Positions 17,473 through 26,509 of a stretch of 53,718 bases of DNA are shown here, one piece after another. The notes under the pieces were generated by a model that saw only the letters and a program-made list of their open reading frames with translations, did not search any database and was not told where the DNA came from. Position 1 is the stretch's first letter. Every line of letters begins with the position of its first letter. This DNA is from Pseudomonadota bacterium (lineage in GTDB: Bacteria; Pseudomonadota; Gammaproteobacteria; UBA1113), in NCBI GenBank assembly GCA_021778015.1, contig JAJYCX010000014.1, positions 1 through 53,718 of the forward strand, given 5' to 3'. A program made the position numbers and the translations under genes.

Positions 17473-18174
17473 ATGAACCGTTATCTTTCTTTATCTTTAG
17501 TTGGAATCTCAACTCTTCTAGCATCTGTTTGTTTTGCTGGCTCTGCTGCAGATGTTCCATTAGTTACAAATCAAACAAATGATGTAAATGAATTAGCGCA
17601 AGGACCGTGGTTGATACGCACAAGAGCGATAGTAGTTGATCCCAGAGCAAGTAGTAGTACAATAAAACCTGATTTGGGCGGACATGCGGATGACATATCC
17701 ACCGAAGCGACCGTAGAATTTGACGTCAACTATTTTTTCACAAAAAACATTTCAACAGAATTGATTCTAGCGACTACAAAACATAATGTGGAAGCAAGAA
17801 ATACTGCTCTAGGTGATGTGAACTTAGGAACTGTTAATTTGTTGCCACCGACTTTAACGGCGCTATATCACTTTTTCCCAGAGAGTCGCATTAGTCCTTA
17901 CATAGGGGCTGGTATAAACTATACAGATTTCTATGGTGTGAACCCAGGCTCTGTAGCAACTAGTGTAGACTATAAGAATAGCATAGGGCCTGCTTTACAA
18001 GCCGGTTTTGATGTGGCCATAGACAATCACTGGTCACTTAACGCCGATGTTAAGAAAATTTACATCAACAGTGATGTTTCAGTCGAAACGGGCGGGCTCT
18101 TGCCTACACAAAAAACCAGTGTAGACATCAACCCATTGGTGTTTGGCGTAGGTCTTGGCTATAGATTCTCTTAA
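17473..18174 (+). CDS. ompW: OmpW-family outer membrane protein
   Basis: OmpW proteins are eight-stranded outer-membrane barrels with a hydrophobic channel, often responsive to iron, oxygen or stress. The 233-aa protein has a signal peptide ending near residue 22 (ASVCFA). Family features follow: GPWLIRTRAIVVDP, FDVNYFFTKNISTELI, LPPTLTALYHFFP, ISPYIGAGINYTDFY, NHWSLNADVKKIYI, and a terminal GLGYRFS ending in an aromatic-Ser for barrel assembly. The start is set by AGGAG 8 nt upstream of 17473; an upstream in-frame start at 17443 would break the signal peptide. Expression is likely controlled through the duplicated region at 17281-17420. Confidence 0.93.
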   Translation: MNRYLSLSLVGISTLLASVCFAGSAADVPLVTNQTNDVNELAQGPWLIRTRAIVVDPRASSSTIKPDLGGHADDISTEATVEFDVNYFFTKNISTELILATTKHNVEARNTALGDVNLGTVNLLPPTLTALYHFFPESRISPYIGAGINYTDFYGVNPGSVATSVDYKNSIGPALQAGFDVAIDNHWSLNADVKKIYINSDVSVETGGLLPTQKTSVDINPLVFGVGLGYRFS

Positions 18175-18183
18175 ACAAATCTT

Positions 18184-18229
18184 TTATCAGGCGATATTGC
18201 AATTATGGATTATCGCCTGATATCTTTTT
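18184..18229 (+). terminator. Intrinsic terminator after ompW
   Basis: A perfect 11-bp stem ATCAGGCGATA / TATCGCCTGAT (18186-18196 with 18211-18221) is followed by ATCTTTTTG. Confidence 0.85.
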
Positions 18230-18453
18230 GAATTGAATAGAACCACTTTGTGTTTTTTTATGCTCCCCAAATATTTTCAGCCAGGGATCATTTACGCTGA
18301 ACTCATGTTCAGTGGTATAAAGAATTCAAGCATTTGACGAGTTACACTTTTTCGTGCGACTATTGTCGTTCAGAAGAATAGGTTGTTTAAAATAGTAACT
18401 ACTCTGAATATTCTTCTGAAGTATAACTCAACAATTTACCAGGAAGGAATATC

Positions 18454-21400
18454 ATGGCCGCACATTCAAAAAAAGCAATTAGAGCGATAGAAAAAGAAAT
18501 TATTCGATCGACTATAGGACAAAGTTCCTCGCCTTTGCTTCTATTTGCTCGTGAACCGGACTTTGTTATAAAAATTATCAGAGAACGGACACTCATCAAT
18601 AGCATTGAAAAAGCAGTAGGACAATCTGAAGCGTTAGTGCAACAGACCTTTAGTGATCTTTTAAAAAAAGAACGCGCAGATATTTTTGAACTGACGGCGG
18701 AAGTAAGATTAGAGCAAATATCAACAGAAAAGATATCAGAGATTGAACGCTTGCAGTTATTTTCTTATTTTCTAACGGATTTTATTTTGTATTATCCTTA
18801 CGCAGAAGATTTTGCTGTAGTAGGGTGTAGTAAAGTTATGGTTAGCGATACTTTTAGACTATTTCCGCTGAAATTTTCTGCGGTGTATTTTGCTTTGGTT
18901 GACTTTCAAAAGAAAATAAAGCAAGAAATTGTTGATTTAGAAAAAGAGATACAAGAGCAGATCTTAGAAGAGGAATGGAAGAGGATACCAGAAAAAGAAC
19001 AACAGCGGATCTTGATAGAAGAACGAGAGAAAATCGTGCGAAATAGGATTTTGATAGAGCAGGAAAATTCTATGCCGGAAGAGGTGCTTAAGAAAATGTT
19101 GAAAGAAGAAGAGGAGCAGATGTGGATAATAGAAAGGGGGTTGATGTCGCAAGAAAAACAACAGAATATCTTGAAAAACGAACTGACAGATAACTTGCAG
19201 CAGAGGATTTTGAGAGAAGAACAAAAACGGAGGCCGAAAGGAACATTGGAAAAGATGACTCAATCTCAACTAAAGCAACTTTTGCGAGATAAGATGCCAG
19301 AAAACCTACGAGAACAGATGTTGCGACAAGAATGGGCTGATATTCCTGAAGTAAAACGAGAGCAGATGTTGAAAGAGACATGGAAGAAAAGATTTGTGTT
19401 TGAAGGAGAACTAAAGAGGAGAGTGAATAAAAAACAAAAAGAGGCACTTGAAGCAACATGGCGCGATATGTTACAAGAAAAACGAGAGCAGATATTGGAA
19501 GAAGAATGGGCTAAGATCCCAGCAGCAGAACGAGAAGAGTTGCTGAAAGAAGAACGAAATGGACGGCTGGAAGAAGAACGAAATGGACGGCTAGAAAAAG
19601 AACGCAGTAGACGACTGGAAGAAGAACGCAATAGACGGCTGGAAGAAGAGCGCAATAGACGGCTGGAAGAAGAGCAAAGTGAGCAGCTGGAAGAAGAGCA
19701 AAGTGGGCAGCTGGAAGAAGAGCAAAGTGGGCAGCTGGAAGAAGAGCAAAATAAGACATTAAGAACTGAATTATCTCTTAAAGTATTTAATGAGTTGTTA
19801 CCGGAATTCCAAGCATGTCTTTTAGCGCACAATCTAAATTCTTCTGAAGAAAAGCCTTTCGATATGCAGCTAATTGCTGTTAAAACAATATTAGATGGAT
19901 TTTCAGAAAGAGTGGCTGAAAAAGACGCTGCATTAAAAGCACCGGAAAAAGAAGAAGCATCAGAAATATCTGAAAAGAAAGAGGATAAAGTTTTATCTAG
20001 AGAAGAAAATTTAGAGAAAATAAAAATAGCTTTGATGGAGGCCTGTAATATGTCAGCACAAGATGCTGAGAGTCAAGCACTAACCATACTTGAGAAGGCT
20101 GAAAAGGAGGGAACAGAAGCGGAGAAGGCAGAAGAGGAAAAAGCTGTAAACGCAAGCATAGATTCATCTTCTGCCGCACCACTTCCACCTCCCCCACCGC
20201 GGCCATTAACAGAACGTGTTGCTGCGGGTGTAAGAGCGTTTGTTCGAGGCCAAGGCGGTTCTAGAGAAGTTAGAGATGAAAACTTAGAGAAAATAAAAAG
20301 AGCTTTGATGGAGACCTGTGATATGTCAGCACAAGATGCTGAGAGCCAAGCACGAACCATACTTGAGAAGGCTGAAAAGGAGAGAGCAGAAGCGGAAAGA
20401 GCTGTAAACGCAAGCATAGATTCATCTTCTGCCACATCATCGTCGCTGCCATTAATAGAATATATTGCTACGGGTGTAAGAGCGTTTGTTCAAGGCAAAG
20501 GCGGTTCTGAAGATGCTATATTAAAAGCAGATGCTTTAATACGGGAGGGGAGCCTTATGGACTCGATTATGCGGAAGAGCAGTCAATTAATAAAGCGCTC
20601 TGAAGTTACTAAAATTCCGAAAGCAATTAGAATTCCTACTTTTACCAAAGCTGACAAATTAGAAAAAGCTATATTACATGTTTTATCTGTTTTGCCAGAA
20701 GGTGAGGAGTTAGGCTCACTTGAAACGGGATATATATTAGTTGGTCGCGAAGCTGCCCACGCTAGTCTATATCATGTACATAGAGGTAGGTTAGCGCAGT
20801 GTGATCCAAAAGATCTTAATCCACTTTGTGGATTCGTCAGCGGAGCTTTAGCAGAAGACAAAATGGATAAGCGTTTAGAGTTAAGTCCTGACGACTACCA
20901 GCAGCTTATAATCTCTCAGGGTGGTGGCCATGATTACAGCAAAGCAGAAGAAGAATTCGAAGCAAAAGCAGAAACAGAAGCATTGTCTTCGTCTATCTCG
21001 GTAGCGTGTTTATCACAATCTAGCGCCTCTCAAAAGAAGCGTTCGCTCGCTGGGTATGATCAGAAACTGTTATCAAAAGATCAGGCTTGGCCTGAAATGG
21101 CTGAAGAGACGTTCTATTTTAAATGGGACCCAGAAAGCAAAATGTTAACAGGACAATGTAAAAAAGCAGATGGTACCCTATTTACGTATTCACTCCCATA
21201 TAAGGGAGATGCAACTAGAGCAGATCTTTCTGATGCATTCAAACAATCTAAATTAACGGCAAAGGTAACGCCGATCCTACAACAGTTTGCCAAAAAAGCT
21301 CAACCATTCTATGATGAGCCACCTGCTACATCTTCGGATAAAAAAGAGGAAGAAGAAGTAGCGAAAGATGCTATGCCTCCAACTGTCTTGGCAAAGCGTC

Positions 21401-22119
21401 CGTCATTACAATTTGGTCCTCCTGCAAGATCTTCATTTTACGCACCTCCAAAGGAGTCTTTGTTCAAAGGTCGTGAGATAATTTTGCTAAAAGATGATCA
21501 AGATTGGCCCAAAGAAATGGCTGATAAGACATTGTATTTTAAATGGGACGAAGCAAAAAAGATGTGGGATGAATCAAAAAAGGTGCTAGCTGTAAAATAT
21601 AAAAAAGAAGATAGCTCCATATCTGAACATGAACGCTCAATCCATCCTACCAAGGTAAAATTGGTTTCTGAGGCATTTAAACAACCTGAGGGCGCTATAT
21701 TAACACCCGAGGTAAGAAATTTTCTAGAATTTTTCGCTGCAACGCCTATAGTACGCCCAATGTCTGTAGTATTGCCAAAAAAAGAAGAGGGAGTAGAAAA
21801 GGTAGGAGAAGAAGAGAAAGCAAAAGAGGAAGTAAAAGAGGATGTAAAAGAGGAAGTAAAAGAGGATGTAAAAGAGGAAGTAAAAGAGGATGTAAAAGAG
21901 GAAGTAAAAGAGGATGTTAAGAAAGAGATAGCAGAAATAGCGAGTGAGGGTAGCCCTAGCCAAAAAGCAAACCGATTATCGTCATCACCTAGTCGCTTTT
22001 ATTCTAATGCGCCTCTACCTCCTGTACCTGTGATTACAGCAAGCGATACTAATCTTCCAGTTACAAAAAGTGAGATGGACTCTAAACTTAATTCTGAGAA
22101 GACAAGCCCGAGTTTGTAG
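18454..22119 (+). CDS. Large coiled-coil and repeat protein, effector candidate
   Basis: This 1221-aa protein matches no family I recognise and has no signal peptide. Residues about 160-360 form a Glu/Lys-rich coiled coil built on a loose ~20-residue repeat (EEEWAKIPAAEREELLKEE type). Residues 364-433 are nine octads of LEEERNGR type, encoded by 24-bp DNA repeats. Residues about 518-607 and 608-686 are a duplicated module (NLEKIK-ALME-C-MSAQDAESQA), the first followed by PLPPPPPRPL. Two related domains with WP-EMA--T-YFKWD lie near 870-960 and 1009-1103. Residues about 1122-1156 are KEEVKEDV octads. The AGGAAGGA before the ATG is a good ribosome binding site with two GGA motifs. A translocated host-directed effector is my inference. 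Confidence 0.65.
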   Translation: MAAHSKKAIRAIEKEIIRSTIGQSSSPLLLFAREPDFVIKIIRERTLINSIEKAVGQSEALVQQTFSDLLKKERADIFELTAEVRLEQISTEKISEIERLQLFSYFLTDFILYYPYAEDFAVVGCSKVMVSDTFRLFPLKFSAVYFALVDFQKKIKQEIVDLEKEIQEQILEEEWKRIPEKEQQRILIEEREKIVRNRILIEQENSMPEEVLKKMLKEEEEQMWIIERGLMSQEKQQNILKNELTDNLQQRILREEQKRRPKGTLEKMTQSQLKQLLRDKMPENLREQMLRQEWADIPEVKREQMLKETWKKRFVFEGELKRRVNKKQKEALEATWRDMLQEKREQILEEEWAKIPAAEREELLKEERNGRLEEERNGRLEKERSRRLEEERNRRLEEERNRRLEEEQSEQLEEEQSGQLEEEQSGQLEEEQNKTLRTELSLKVFNELLPEFQACLLAHNLNSSEEKPFDMQLIAVKTILDGFSERVAEKDAALKAPEKEEASEISEKKEDKVLSREENLEKIKIALMEACNMSAQDAESQALTILEKAEKEGTEAEKAEEEKAVNASIDSSSAAPLPPPPPRPLTERVAAGVRAFVRGQGGSREVRDENLEKIKRALMETCDMSAQDAESQARTILEKAEKERAEAERAVNASIDSSSATSSSLPLIEYIATGVRAFVQGKGGSEDAILKADALIREGSLMDSIMRKSSQLIKRSEVTKIPKAIRIPTFTKADKLEKAILHVLSVLPEGEELGSLETGYILVGREAAHASLYHVHRGRLAQCDPKDLNPLCGFVSGALAEDKMDKRLELSPDDYQQLIISQGGGHDYSKAEEEFEAKAETEALSSSISVACLSQSSASQKKRSLAGYDQKLLSKDQAWPEMAEETFYFKWDPESKMLTGQCKKADGTLFTYSLPYKGDATRADLSDAFKQSKLTAKVTPILQQFAKKAQPFYDEPPATSSDKKEEEEVAKDAMPPTVLAKRPSLQFGPPARSSFYAPPKESLFKGREIILLKDDQDWPKEMADKTLYFKWDEAKKMWDESKKVLAVKYKKEDSSISEHERSIHPTKVKLVSEAFKQPEGAILTPEVRNFLEFFAATPIVRPMSVVLPKKEEGVEKVGEEEKAKEEVKEDVKEEVKEDVKEEVKEDVKEEVKEDVKKEIAEIASEGSPSQKANRLSSSPSRFYSNAPLPPVPVITASDTNLPVTKSEMDSKLNSEKTSPSL
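19543..19752 (+). repeat. In-frame 24-bp tandem repeats (LEEERNGR octads)
   Basis: About nine units of 24 bp, based on GAAGAAGAACGAAATGGACG plus GCTG. Unit sequence drifts from RNGR/RNRR to QSGQ towards the 3' end. The number of units could vary between strains. Confidence 0.85.
21817..21920 (+). repeat. In-frame 24-bp tandem repeats (KEEVKEDV octads)
   Basis: About four units alternating GAGGAAGTAAAA and GAGGATGTAAAA. They encode a highly charged linker before the C-terminal ~65 residues of the 1221-aa protein. Confidence 0.85.
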
Positions 22120-22138
22120 TAACTTTTGCTGTTACTCT

Positions 22139-22167
22139 AAAAGGGCGACTCGTGAGTCGCCTTTTTA
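22139..22167 (+). terminator. Intrinsic terminator of the 1221-aa protein gene
   Basis: Stem GGCGACTC / GAGTCGCC (22144-22151 with 22154-22161), extended by A-T pairs and followed by TTTTT. The flanking A run on the other side also lets it serve the convergent gene. Confidence 0.9.
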
Positions 22168-22180
22168 TGTTTCTGTGTTT

Positions 22181-22510
22181 TTAATAGTTATCATCGGCAG
22201 TGATTAGGGTACTCTTACTCGGATCATTTTTATCTTTGTCCTCAAAGGCTTTCATCCAGCGATCGCCTATGCTGAACCAGTGTTCAATGGCCTCTGTAAG
22301 GGATTCAAGTGGGTGATTATGACACTTCAAGAAAAACTCAGCACCAGGTAAAGTCAATAAGATTTCTAGGCGTTCTGCCAAATTACACCCGGCTAATAGC
22401 ATCATATTCTGTATGCGGCATTGTTCGGGTGTCCATTGAGATCGGTTTTTTTTGTCAGAGCAGCTCGTTGGTTGACAATCTTCTGTAATTTCAGCTCGAA
22501 TGGGCATCAT
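22181..22510 (-). CDS. Small protein of unknown function
   Basis: The 109-aa protein starts at the ATG at 22510, which has AAGGAG 6 nt upstream; a longer in-frame start at 22531 would place this ribosome binding site inside the gene. It has no signal peptide. It has a cysteine-containing N-terminal part (CQPTSCSDKK, EQCRIQ), a helical core (LAGCNLAERLEILLTLPGAEFFLKCHNHPLESL) and an acidic tail. The good ribosome binding site and terminator context support expression. I recognise no family. Confidence 0.6.
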   Translation of the reverse strand: MMPIRAEITEDCQPTSCSDKKNRSQWTPEQCRIQNMMLLAGCNLAERLEILLTLPGAEFFLKCHNHPLESLTEAIEHWFSIGDRWMKAFEDKDKNDPSKSTLITADDNY

Positions 22511-22633
22511 TGCTTTCTCCTTATTTTTCAATGTACACCATGGGAAGTGGACATGCTTGTGGTTTCTTGGTGGTAAAACCTTGCTCTTCGTACTATCTGG
22601 AAGAAAGTGTATTCTAAATTTATTAAAATAAAA

Positions 22634-22650
22634 TCAGGGGAATTCCCTGA
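22634..22650. promoter_or_regulatory. Near-palindrome upstream of the LuxR-type gene
   Basis: TCAGGGGAATTCCCTGA forms arms TCAGGG / CCCTGA around GAATT, about 90 bp upstream of the promoter. It is a possible operator. Which protein binds it cannot be told. Confidence 0.35.
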
Positions 22651-22737
22651 AGTATCGCTTGCTTTAGTATTGCTAGAGTGTCTATAGAAGATTTATTTTT
22701 AAGGAAGGGAGCGGGTAAGAAATAAGAAAATAGAATT

Positions 22738-22766
22738 TTGACATAAATAATTTATTATTATAATAT
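22738..22766 (+). promoter_or_regulatory. Strong predicted sigma-70 promoter
   Basis: A perfect TTGACA (22738-22743) is followed after 17 nt by TAATAT (22761-22766); an overlapping perfect TATAAT (22759-22764) has a 15-nt spacer. AGGAGG (22776-22781) precedes the ATG at 22792. Confidence 0.75.
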
Positions 22767-22791
22767 ATGAACATCAGGAGGTGTCGTTATT

Positions 22792-23538
22792 ATGAAGCAA
22801 AATTTAAAGGATGCACAGGAAAATAACATAGCTCTTTTAGGGGCTTGTGAACAAACCAACTTCAAAGTAGGCGGGGATGCCTTACTGGAATTTATCTCTT
22901 CGATGCCTGAACCTGCACATATTAAAGCACCAAAAACAGGACGTTATATTTTTAGCAATCAAAGCAATTTGGAAGTGTATAGTCTAAAGTGTGTAAACGA
23001 AATTATAGGAGCAACGGTTCAAGATTTGAATGCGTTCATGGCGCCTTATTGGGGTAAGGGATTTGCCGATCAGATAGATTTTTTAGACTTTCAAGTTCGA
23101 GATAAACAAGAAACGGTCTGTGTTCAAGAAAAGATCTTTTTGGATAAATGCGGACTGATACATATTCAAAATATGACTAAAACGCCCGTGTTGAGTAATA
23201 GCAATAAGGTGGCCGCGATTCTAACGCTTAGTTTTGATTTGACTGCTAAGACGGATCCGTTGAAGCTTCTAGGATATTATAAAGCGATTTACCATAAAAA
23301 AAGTGAAGCGTTACATTGTTTCTCTAAGCATTTGAATATAGAAAATTTTTTTAATGAATCTTTAACTGAAAAAGAATTACGGTATTTGCTTTGTATGAAA
23401 CAGAATACCTCTTACAAAAGCATTGCAGCTGCATTAAATCTGGGCGTTAAGACGGTGGAAACGCATGTGTCTAACATTATAGGAAAGTCGAAAAAGCATT
23501 CGCTAACAGATGTTTTAATACTTTTACGCAATAGATAA
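22792..23538 (+). CDS. LuxR-family transcriptional regulator with PAS-like sensor
   Basis: The 248-aa protein has a C-terminal LuxR/GerE helix-turn-helix (about 185-245): LTEKELRYLLCM, TSYKSIAAALNLGVKTVETHVSNIIGKSKKHS. The N-terminal ~170 residues look like a PAS-type sensor (YIFSNQSNLEVY, IGATVQDLN) rather than an autoinducer-binding or receiver domain; no phosphoacceptor Asp pattern is visible. LuxR proteins of this layout are common in Legionella and Coxiella relatives. Its ligand and targets are unknown. It has its own strong promoter and is monocistronic, followed by a hairpin repeat. Confidence 0.85.
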   Translation: MKQNLKDAQENNIALLGACEQTNFKVGGDALLEFISSMPEPAHIKAPKTGRYIFSNQSNLEVYSLKCVNEIIGATVQDLNAFMAPYWGKGFADQIDFLDFQVRDKQETVCVQEKIFLDKCGLIHIQNMTKTPVLSNSNKVAAILTLSFDLTAKTDPLKLLGYYKAIYHKKSEALHCFSKHLNIENFFNESLTEKELRYLLCMKQNTSYKSIAAALNLGVKTVETHVSNIIGKSKKHSLTDVLILLRNR

Positions 23539-23608
23539 ACTAAAACAAACATACCATCGTCAAGGAAGATGCGAGAGCAATACTTTCTACGAACACAGTA
23601 CTAAAACG

Positions 23609-23650
23609 TTGTCATCCTCGACGCGGTGCCGATTGCGTTGAGGATGACAA
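23609..23650. repeat. GTCATCCTCGA hairpin repeat, copy 1
   Basis: TTGTCATCCTCGACGC pairs with GCGTTGAGGATGACAA, followed by AGCTTTGATTC. A related larger copy lies at 51617-51714 with the same GAGGATGACAAAGCTT end. It lies between the LuxR-type gene and the MFS gene and could also act as a terminator. Confidence 0.7.
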
Positions 23651-23756
23651 AGCTTTGATTCGAGTTCAAAAAGTTTATTCAAATTTCGCATCTTGAAGTG
23701 AAATAGGTGTATAATGCGCATCATGGTTCACATCTTTATTCAAGTACAATAAATAT

Positions 23757-24986
23757 ATGAAAAGTAAAAATTTAGTTTATGTCGGGTTTTTAGCAAATAT
23801 TTTTGAATGGTATGACTTCTCGGTCTATGCTTATCTGGTTTCCAAAATTGGGTATTTGTTTTTCCCCTCAGGCAATGCGCAAATAGAATTGATTAAAGCT
23901 TTTTTCTTGTTTTCAGTCAGTTACTTAATTAGACCTTTGGGTAGTGTCTTTTTTGGTTATATAGCCGATCGTTATAATCGAATTTCCTCTCTAAATCTAT
24001 CTTTGCTGATGATGGCGATCCCAACTATATTAATAGGATTTCTTCCTACCCATACCAGTGTGGGTGTTTTAGCAACAATCTCTTTAGTGACTCTAAGACT
24101 GGTGCAAGGTTTTGCGGCGGGTGGTGAATTGCCTGGTTCAGCTTGTTATGTTTATGAAAGATCATCTGATGAAAAAAAGTCTTTTTATTGTAGTTTTGTG
24201 GCTGCAAGTTCAATGCTGGGTGTTTTATTGGGTTCAACCATGGCAACAGTACTTTATTGGCTGTTTAGTGCGGAGCAAGTTTTGGCCTGGGCTTGGCGCA
24301 TACCATTCTTCTTTGGCTTTTTTATCTTGATCTTCGTTTTCTATCTTAGGAGAAATATCTTAATACCAGACGACAATATATTGTCAAATAAGAATGTTTA
24401 TAAAAAAACGGTATCAGAGATTATACTGAATAAGGCGGGACTAATGCGTATCATTGCGATAAATGCATTCATAGCGGTAACTTTCTACTTGTTATTTGTT
24501 TGGATGCCATCGTATCTACATGTATTTCTAAAAATAAATGAAGTGCAGGCATTTTTAAGCGGAACTTTAGGGTTGTTTATGTTGATTATTTTTACTTTAA
24601 TTTTTGGAGCGTTAGCGCCTAAAATAGGGCGTAGGAATCTAGCCCTAATTAGCATCATTTCTATTTTTATTTTAACATATCCCTTGTTTATGATATTAAA
24701 AGAAGGAACATTGATCTGTCTTTTTTGGGTGCAAATTGTATTTGCGTTGTCTTTAAGCTGTATTGATGGAATAAATATAGAAATGATGGCCAGTCAATTT
24801 CACAATACTTTTCGCGCTAGAGGGTTAGGGTTAGGCTTTACAACGCCTACGGCTATTTTTGGAGGCATTGCACCTACGATATGTAGTTATTTAATTTATA
24901 AAACAGGATCTGATATTTCAGCGATTGTTTTTTTAATGGCGATGTGTTTGATTGCGTTGCCAGCAGCACTGACGCTTAAGCAATAA
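23757..24986 (+). CDS. MFS transporter, metabolite:H+ symporter type
   Basis: The 409-aa protein has about 12 membrane segments and resembles the ProP/MHS group. It begins with the group's signature FLANIFEWYDFSVYAYL and has RPLGSVFFGYIADRYNR in loop 2-3 and RLVQGFAAGGELPGSACYV. Such proteins import organic acids, amino acids or osmolytes with protons. The substrate cannot be read from the sequence. Intracellular Legionellales carry many of these for host-derived nutrients. There is no strong ribosome binding site. Confidence 0.88.
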   Translation: MKSKNLVYVGFLANIFEWYDFSVYAYLVSKIGYLFFPSGNAQIELIKAFFLFSVSYLIRPLGSVFFGYIADRYNRISSLNLSLLMMAIPTILIGFLPTHTSVGVLATISLVTLRLVQGFAAGGELPGSACYVYERSSDEKKSFYCSFVAASSMLGVLLGSTMATVLYWLFSAEQVLAWAWRIPFFFGFFILIFVFYLRRNILIPDDNILSNKNVYKKTVSEIILNKAGLMRIIAINAFIAVTFYLLFVWMPSYLHVFLKINEVQAFLSGTLGLFMLIIFTLIFGALAPKIGRRNLALISIISIFILTYPLFMILKEGTLICLFWVQIVFALSLSCIDGINIEMMASQFHNTFRARGLGLGFTTPTAIFGGIAPTICSYLIYKTGSDISAIVFLMAMCLIALPAALTLKQ

Positions 24987-24987
24987 A

Positions 24988-25746
24988 TTATGCTTTTTCT
25001 GCATAAAGCAGAATTCCACCCAGCAAGTCTTTAACCAGTGACTCTTTTATAGAGGAGTAAGTTGTTATTGCCTTTTGAAATAAGGATTGACTGAATAGAC
25101 GTATTATTTCATTCTCATTTCCCTGTAGCCGATCAATGAGCTGTGTGTACCATTGTATGTATTGAGGGCTAATGTCTATCTTTTTTGAAAGCTTCCAACC
25201 ACTTTGTTCTAGTAAGGAATCTATCCCTTGGAACGAAATGGGTTTAAAAGGGGAGGTGTTTTTGTCTCCAGCTCTAAATAGAGGTGTTATTTTTCTAATG
25301 TCTGGATCGGAATAATCAAAAATAATGATTTTCCCTTTCATGTCTATAAGTTTATTTAAAGTCTTGAGTGCTGCGAGTTGATCTGAAAAAGCATAGAATG
25401 CATTAAACATACATATCAGATCAAAACGTTGTGTAATGACTTGTGCGGCATCCAAGACATCACAACAGTGAAATACACAAGTGGGATATTTTTCTTGGGC
25501 ATATAGAATTGCTTCTTTTTCAATGTCTAGGCCCGTAACTCGTCCTAAACGATGATCTTGAATGTAGGCTGCCGTGCCACCCAGACCACAACCTACATCT
25601 AAGATGCTTTGTTCAGGTGCACGTGCAACATTAGAAAAAGCGAGATCAATGGCTGCTTCTTCTCCGGCATGGGCAAAATCTCCTTTTCTTAAGAAAGAAA
25701 CCAGTTGCTTCCCTGCGTACTCTCTTAAGGAATCGTGGCCTGTCAA
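24988..25746 (-). CDS. Class I SAM-dependent methyltransferase
   Basis: The 252-aa protein has a Rossmann methyltransferase fold. Motif I is ILDVGCGLGGTAAYI, with the acidic residue after it in VTGLDIEKEAI. CCDVLDAAQ follows for adenine binding, and motif IV is FDLICMFNAFYAF. The N-terminal EYAGKQLVSFLRKGDFAHAGEEAAI resembles small-molecule N-methyltransferases. The substrate is unknown. The start appears to be TTG, 4 nt after the stop of the upstream SnoaL-like gene, so the two probably form an operon. Confidence 0.82.
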   Translation of the reverse strand: MTGHDSLREYAGKQLVSFLRKGDFAHAGEEAAIDLAFSNVARAPEQSILDVGCGLGGTAAYIQDHRLGRVTGLDIEKEAILYAQEKYPTCVFHCCDVLDAAQVITQRFDLICMFNAFYAFSDQLAALKTLNKLIDMKGKIIIFDYSDPDIRKITPLFRAGDKNTSPFKPISFQGIDSLLEQSGWKLSKKIDISPQYIQWYTQLIDRLQGNENEIIRLFSQSLFQKAITTYSSIKESLVKDLLGGILLYAEKA

Positions 25747-25750
25747 GCGC

Positions 25751-26221
25751 TTACTCAGGCCATTCCGAAGAATGATGCGTAATCAATTCGCAACCATTGG
25801 GAGTAGCTCTATACACAAAGGTATAACGGGCTTTCACATCGGTTTCTTTGCCGTGCTTGATGCCCGAAAAAGTGTATAAACCCGAACTAACCGCACCGCC
25901 ATTGAATACTTGGATGTATTTATTGTCGGTATAGGTAACACGTGCATTTTTGTAAGTATGAAAAAACTTGTTGAAATAGGCGATTCGCCCCTGTCTAGTG
26001 ACTATAGGGGGTGTTTGTACCGTGGAAACGAGGACAGCTGTTTTTGCGTATAAGTCGACCACTTTATTGACGTTGTTTGAATCCATGGCCTTTGCCCAAC
26101 GCATATCGGCTTTTTCAACTTCGGCCTTAGTGCATGTAGCAAAAATAGAACTAAAAAAAGACAGTAGGATGAAAACGCTGGCAATGTGTTTAAAAAAAGA
26201 TCTGGCTAATATTTTGGGCAT
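25751..26221 (-). CDS. Secreted SnoaL-like (DUF4440/CaMKII-association type) protein
   Basis: The 156-aa protein has a signal peptide (hydrophobic stretch IASVFILLSFFSSIFA) and a cone-like NTF2/SnoaL fold domain. Characteristic segments are MRWAKAMDSNNVNKVVDLYA near the N-terminus, the middle ending in GLYTFSG, ARYTFVYR, and the terminal ITHHSSEWPE, which matches the HHSS-P signature of the calmodulin-dependent kinase II association-domain group. It is exported to the periplasm or beyond. The function is unknown. The downstream methyltransferase follows within 4 nt. Confidence 0.82.
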   Translation of the reverse strand: MPKILARSFFKHIASVFILLSFFSSIFATCTKAEVEKADMRWAKAMDSNNVNKVVDLYAKTAVLVSTVQTPPIVTRQGRIAYFNKFFHTYKNARVTYTDNKYIQVFNGGAVSSGLYTFSGIKHGKETDVKARYTFVYRATPNGCELITHHSSEWPE

Positions 26222-26509
26222 AATTCTCTCCGTATAATTTTACAACTCATCTTATTATATACACATTTTAGTTCAAGATGCGAATAGGAGACTAGACTGC
26301 CGTTCAAATAAGAACTGTTATCAATAACCTTGTTTTTTACTGTTTTTTTTGAAAAAAAACGAAATGAATAGGGTAATTAAGAGGATACACGATTGACAAT
26401 AGGGGGGTGTATCGCATACGCTACGGGTGCTTTGTGGTGCAGCACTATTTAGGCTGCTTGTTTATACTTTGCCGGTGGGGTACCTAATGTACAAAAAAGG
26501 AAACGAAGC
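26222..26509 (+). promoter_or_regulatory. Upstream region of the cyo operon
   Basis: This region contains a near-perfect A/T hairpin (TTTTTTTT-G-AAAAAAAA, about 26342-26359), a TTGACA box (26393-26398), a run of six G, and a small hairpin GCAGC / GCTGC (26437-26457). A good -10 candidate, TATACT (26463-26468), follows. TTGACA and TATACT are too far apart to form one promoter. Which start is used cannot be decided. AAGGA precedes the cyoA ATG. Confidence 0.4.

Noticed and set aside
19543-19752. Regular short repeats as a possible CRISPR array
   Set aside because: The 24-bp units are contiguous, in frame and lack spacers; no cas genes are present.
19266-19832. A 188-codon Ser/Arg-rich frame antisense to the 1221-aa gene
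   Set aside because: It is the mirror of the 24-bp repeats in the real gene.
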